A DNA stretch of 64,000 bases from the NCBI RefSeq assembly GCF_963675165.1, contig NC_087377.1, positions 14,442,198-14,506,197 on the forward strand, in the 5' to 3' direction. Numbering within the stretch: position 1 is the stretch's first letter; each line of letters begins with the position of its first letter. Source of the stretch: Halichondria panicea. Lineage: Eukaryota > Porifera > Demospongiae > Suberitida > Halichondriidae. The notes below the pieces were generated by a model. It saw only the letters and a program-made list of their open reading frames with translations, was not told the origin of the DNA and did not search any database. This document shows, in pieces, positions 60,882 to 64,000 of this stretch. Position numbers and translations under genes: made by a program.

Positions 60882-61817
60882 TTAACGTATAAAAGCTCAT
60901 GACATGAGTCGTGTTTGCGTATAATTATGGTAATTCAGCGTATGTGCATTGCATGGAAAGTGTGATGTCTATGAATGTGCATATTGCATTGCATGATAAA
61001 TAAACGTTGTGATGATTCTAGAATTCATATACATTAGCATGTAAATTGAGGTGTATGTGATGGTACCGTAAACATGCAGGTTACCTTATAAACGCAACTC
61101 ATCCAATGGAAGTTGCATGGGCGTTGCCTATATCCCTCTTATATCGGGTTGGAATAGATAGGAGAACAGAAGTACCATGCATGTTTCATGATGTGCTCTG
61201 ACACTAAGGGGATTCTGGAATATCCATTGAAACTCTCAGGATACTCCAGGGTACATCCCATGTACCTTCCAGGAGTGCATGCATGGCTGTGGCCAGCCTG
61301 AAGACCTACCTCCCTCCACCCTTAGAAGACTACCGTGACAAAAATTATGGAAAGCACAAAAATGTGCGGGTGTTGAAGTTGTAAATGTGGTTTGTGAAGT
61401 CAAGCACACGACACAAAACATACACATGCATGCATGTAGTGCATAGCACGGATCAAAGAGTGTTTACTATACTATGCCCAGTTGTAAATGGGTTGGATAT
61501 AACAGCTTCCAATCGATAGTGTTCATAGTACAAGCTCCTGTACCATTGGATATCTGTGTGTGACGGTATTGTTTGTACTACCTCCTGTAGTTGTATGTAT
61601 TCCCTCGGGCGTTTGTTTAGTGGCCCTCGGGGAATACATAGATCTGCCTCGGTAGTACAAATCCAATACACCCTTGATATCCATGCATGATACAACTGTT
61701 TCTTGTATATACATAATCATACAGTCTCGGTATGTTGTCAATTGAGTTCAATTGAGAGGCCACGTATGCAGCCATTCAAGGAAAAATTGATGGAATGCTA
61801 TATGTAGATGGAACGTT

Positions 61818-62012
61818 CTAAAATCGTAAATGGACATAATTATAATTATAGTTGAAGAGCTCATGCACACCTGTTTCATAGACTTCCATAAGCAAGTTAG
61901 CAAGCTGTTCTTGTCCCACAACTTCAGCGTAAACTGGACCTTGTGCCCAGTTTTGTATATGTTTCCAGCAACATACTAAAACTGAAAAGATATAATTAAA
62001 TTGCTTGCTCAC
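61818..62012 (-). pseudogene. Possible receptor-tail exon relic (GPVYAEV)
   Basis: The frame contains 'NWAQGPVYAEVVGQEQLAN' and then 'MEVYETG', a YxxV followed by a second tyrosine, reminiscent of the cluster tails ('AGPVYEEV'). No helix or ectodomain exon adjoins it. A degraded copy lies at about 23380-23560. It may be the remnant of another subfamily. Confidence 0.4.
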
Positions 62013-62117
62013 TTTTGTGATCGAGGGGGGTCAATTCTTGATTTGGTTGTGGCAGTAGTAGAATTCACAGGAATCTGAATTGGTGATAAGAAACATGTCT
62101 TCATCATCATCGAGGGG

Positions 62118-62320
62118 ACCGTATAGCGAGTATATAATTATTTCGAGAGTATAAATGTTCGCTGATTAGGCATGTATACCTCAAACATTTATACCCACGA
62201 ATTTTATCGCATGCAAGCATGCTGCAGAATGGCTGCTATTCCGCGAAAACCTTTCTACCGGATATTCCGCGAACTTTTATACCCTTGAAATATACCCGCT
62301 GGCCACTATATATACGGTAT
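62118..62320. mobile_element. MITE with ACCGTATA ends
   Basis: ACCGTATAGCGAGTATAT and (complement) ACCGTATATATAGTGGCC, with inner paired 'GTATAAATGTTCGC'/'GTATAAAAGTTCGC'. Related single ends occur near 17570, 24300, 57120 and 63470. Confidence 0.6.
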
Positions 62321-62505
62321 TAGTAATTATAGTTGTGACACATGCAAGAGTGCCACATGGGATAACAGATATTGGCTACTCGTGCAGACGTCAAAATGCA
62401 ACAATGTGATCATGTGTAATACATGTGCCATTATTACCATAGCAAAAATGTATAGTCTGGTTCAAATGAATGAATAGCTTAATTTCTCAATTTCATGTCA
62501 AAATG

Positions 62506-62605
62506 GTGAGATCACCTTACAGAAGAGTCTAACAGTTTCAGGACAGTATTCACCAACCAGACTCACTGACTCCTCGATCCCTCAACCGTCTGAGAGATAC
62601 TTGTA
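62506..62605 (-). pseudogene. Relic of an Ig-exon start
   Basis: 'TAACAGTTTCAGGACAGTAT' and 'CACCAACCAGACTCACTGAC' match the A-type Ig exon start; everything downstream is lost. No gene follows to 64000, only A-flank fragments (62640-62880) and a (TA)n run near 63205. Confidence 0.6.
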
Positions 62606-64000
62606 TACACTATAATTATAGCCTTAAGAATTTTGTCAGTTAAAAGGTTCATAGAATTAATTCTATGAAAGTATAAGTTTTCTATTCAAACTGTTGGGTT
62701 ATCTCTTGCTATTGAAAATTGGTAACAATTCTCGCAATTAGTGGGAACAATAATAAATTATCTACTTGTATTTAGTTTCAGTGTATGATTGCGCTGTAAA
62801 CAGGTAATTGGATCTATAGTGTGTGAATAATATGTTATGAACTGTTTGTAAACACTAAATACTTAGAAGCAAAGCATTTCATTTTATAGCGCGTACTTTT
62901 CGAGGGCTTTATTGTCGTACATTAGCAATCTTTGACAAAAATTAGGTCCACGGAATGCTTAGCTATCGGAAGACACAACGTACCAATGGAGTGGAAACGA
63001 AATGTTTTAATTTAAAGGCTATACATTCCGCTATAATACGGTATAATACGGTAGTCTGCATGGACAAATGCTGTGGTGTATATAACCAGGGTATCACACT
63101 CCAGCTGGTTTGAAGCCAAGTGATCGGATTAAAATTGGTCAAAAGGTACAAATCACTAGGCCTGCATGCATGGGTGGATTATGCTAGCATAAAAGACAAT
63201 ACTGTATATATATATATATATACTTGTGCAACGACTGGGGCCTATGTTGTGTTTTGAAGGAATAATGTGGGAATAATAGGCGATTTGAAGAATAATAGGC
63301 AATTTGAAAAGAATAAAGGCTGTTTACTTGACATTAAAAATAGCATAATAGGTATTATCTCGAGCATAATCTACAAACCCCTACTCGAAAGTTGGTTTAT
63401 ACTACTGTCATTTGAACTAAAATCCACGAAACATTTACTTTGAACCATCCGCGAAAAGTAGTACCTCGAAAATAACCAGCTATACGGTATAGGTACTCTT
63501 GAGCATTGAGAATAATGCACCACTAGCTATATCAGTTGTATTCACTATCAACATTATTTTGGAAAGTAAACAAGTGTAATGATTTTGATGAAATGAAAGT
63601 CATGTAAATCAACAATCAGCCACACAAGTAAACAGTCCAAAAATGTACATATATGGCGAGATTCGATTCATAACCGTATTACTGTCAGGAATCAGGAGTG
63701 CTCAAAAGAGAGCTAGTACGTACTGCTCCACGTCACTGACCACTGTTATTATCATTTGCTGTATAATGTTGTATATTTCTAGGGTGTAAATGTTTGAAGT
63801 TTTCGCTAATTGCAAACATTAATTTATACACCTAAATTTAGTATATCGCATGATTGCATGCAATGGTTTTGGGTAAAGGTATATGCACTGTAAACAGGTT
63901 ATTGGGAAAGTATATGTGAATAGTAAATTATAAACATTATGTGTGACAAACACTAAATTCTTGGAATTCAAAATCAAGCACTTTCAGTTGTCTGAGTATG

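Overview
The window looks like nuclear DNA of an early-branching animal, most likely a demosponge (an Amphimedon-like genome). The basis is AT-rich DNA, genes cut by very short GT-AG introns (about 50-100 bp), animal-type ectodomain modules (Ig-like, FN3, CCP/sushi) on phase-1 exons, and P-element/THAP9-like, Ginger1, hAT, piggyBac-like and LINE sequences. The species is inferred, not proven.

Positions 1-14.5 kb are a transposon graveyard. They hold a frameshifted P-element-type transposase (76-2887), an antisense transposon-associated ORF (3022-4057), an element with TAGCCTCGA ends and a 9-bp target duplication (4483-5664), a Ginger1 DNA transposon with readable termini and a CCGG duplication (6726-10109), a short hAT element (10422-11874), and a decayed second Ulp1/PHD element (12805-14431).

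Positions 14.7-60 kb are a cluster of cell-surface receptor genes that I label A1-A7, B1, B2, C1, C2 and D1. A genes (minus strand) encode signal peptide, Ig-like domain, FN3, one or two CCP modules, one transmembrane helix and a short tail with two tyrosines in an ITAM-like layout (YEEV-x13-YGPV). B genes have the same plan with divergent ectodomains. C genes (plus strand) have Ig-like, FN3-like and a third ectodomain segment, then three transmembrane helices and tails with ITSM- or ITIM-like motifs. D1 has Ig-like and FN3 domains, one helix and a long tail with many tyrosines. A5, A6, A7 and C2 read through completely in my exon models. C1 is open except for an unresolved start. The others carry frameshifts, stops, a solo LTR or a missing 3' exon.

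The cluster grew by block duplication. About 14.5-20.7 kb matches 33.5-39.2 kb, and about 20.7-27.2 kb matches 54.8-61.0 kb. Comparing the copies exposes clean filled/empty insertion sites (solo LTR, MITEs, a piggyBac-like insert just upstream of the A7 start) and a recurrent 4-bp micro-insertion, mostly TGCA. By architecture the locus resembles animal paired-receptor or allorecognition clusters, with potentially activating and inhibitory tails side by side. That function is inference.

Positions 60-64 kb hold only relics and short repeats.
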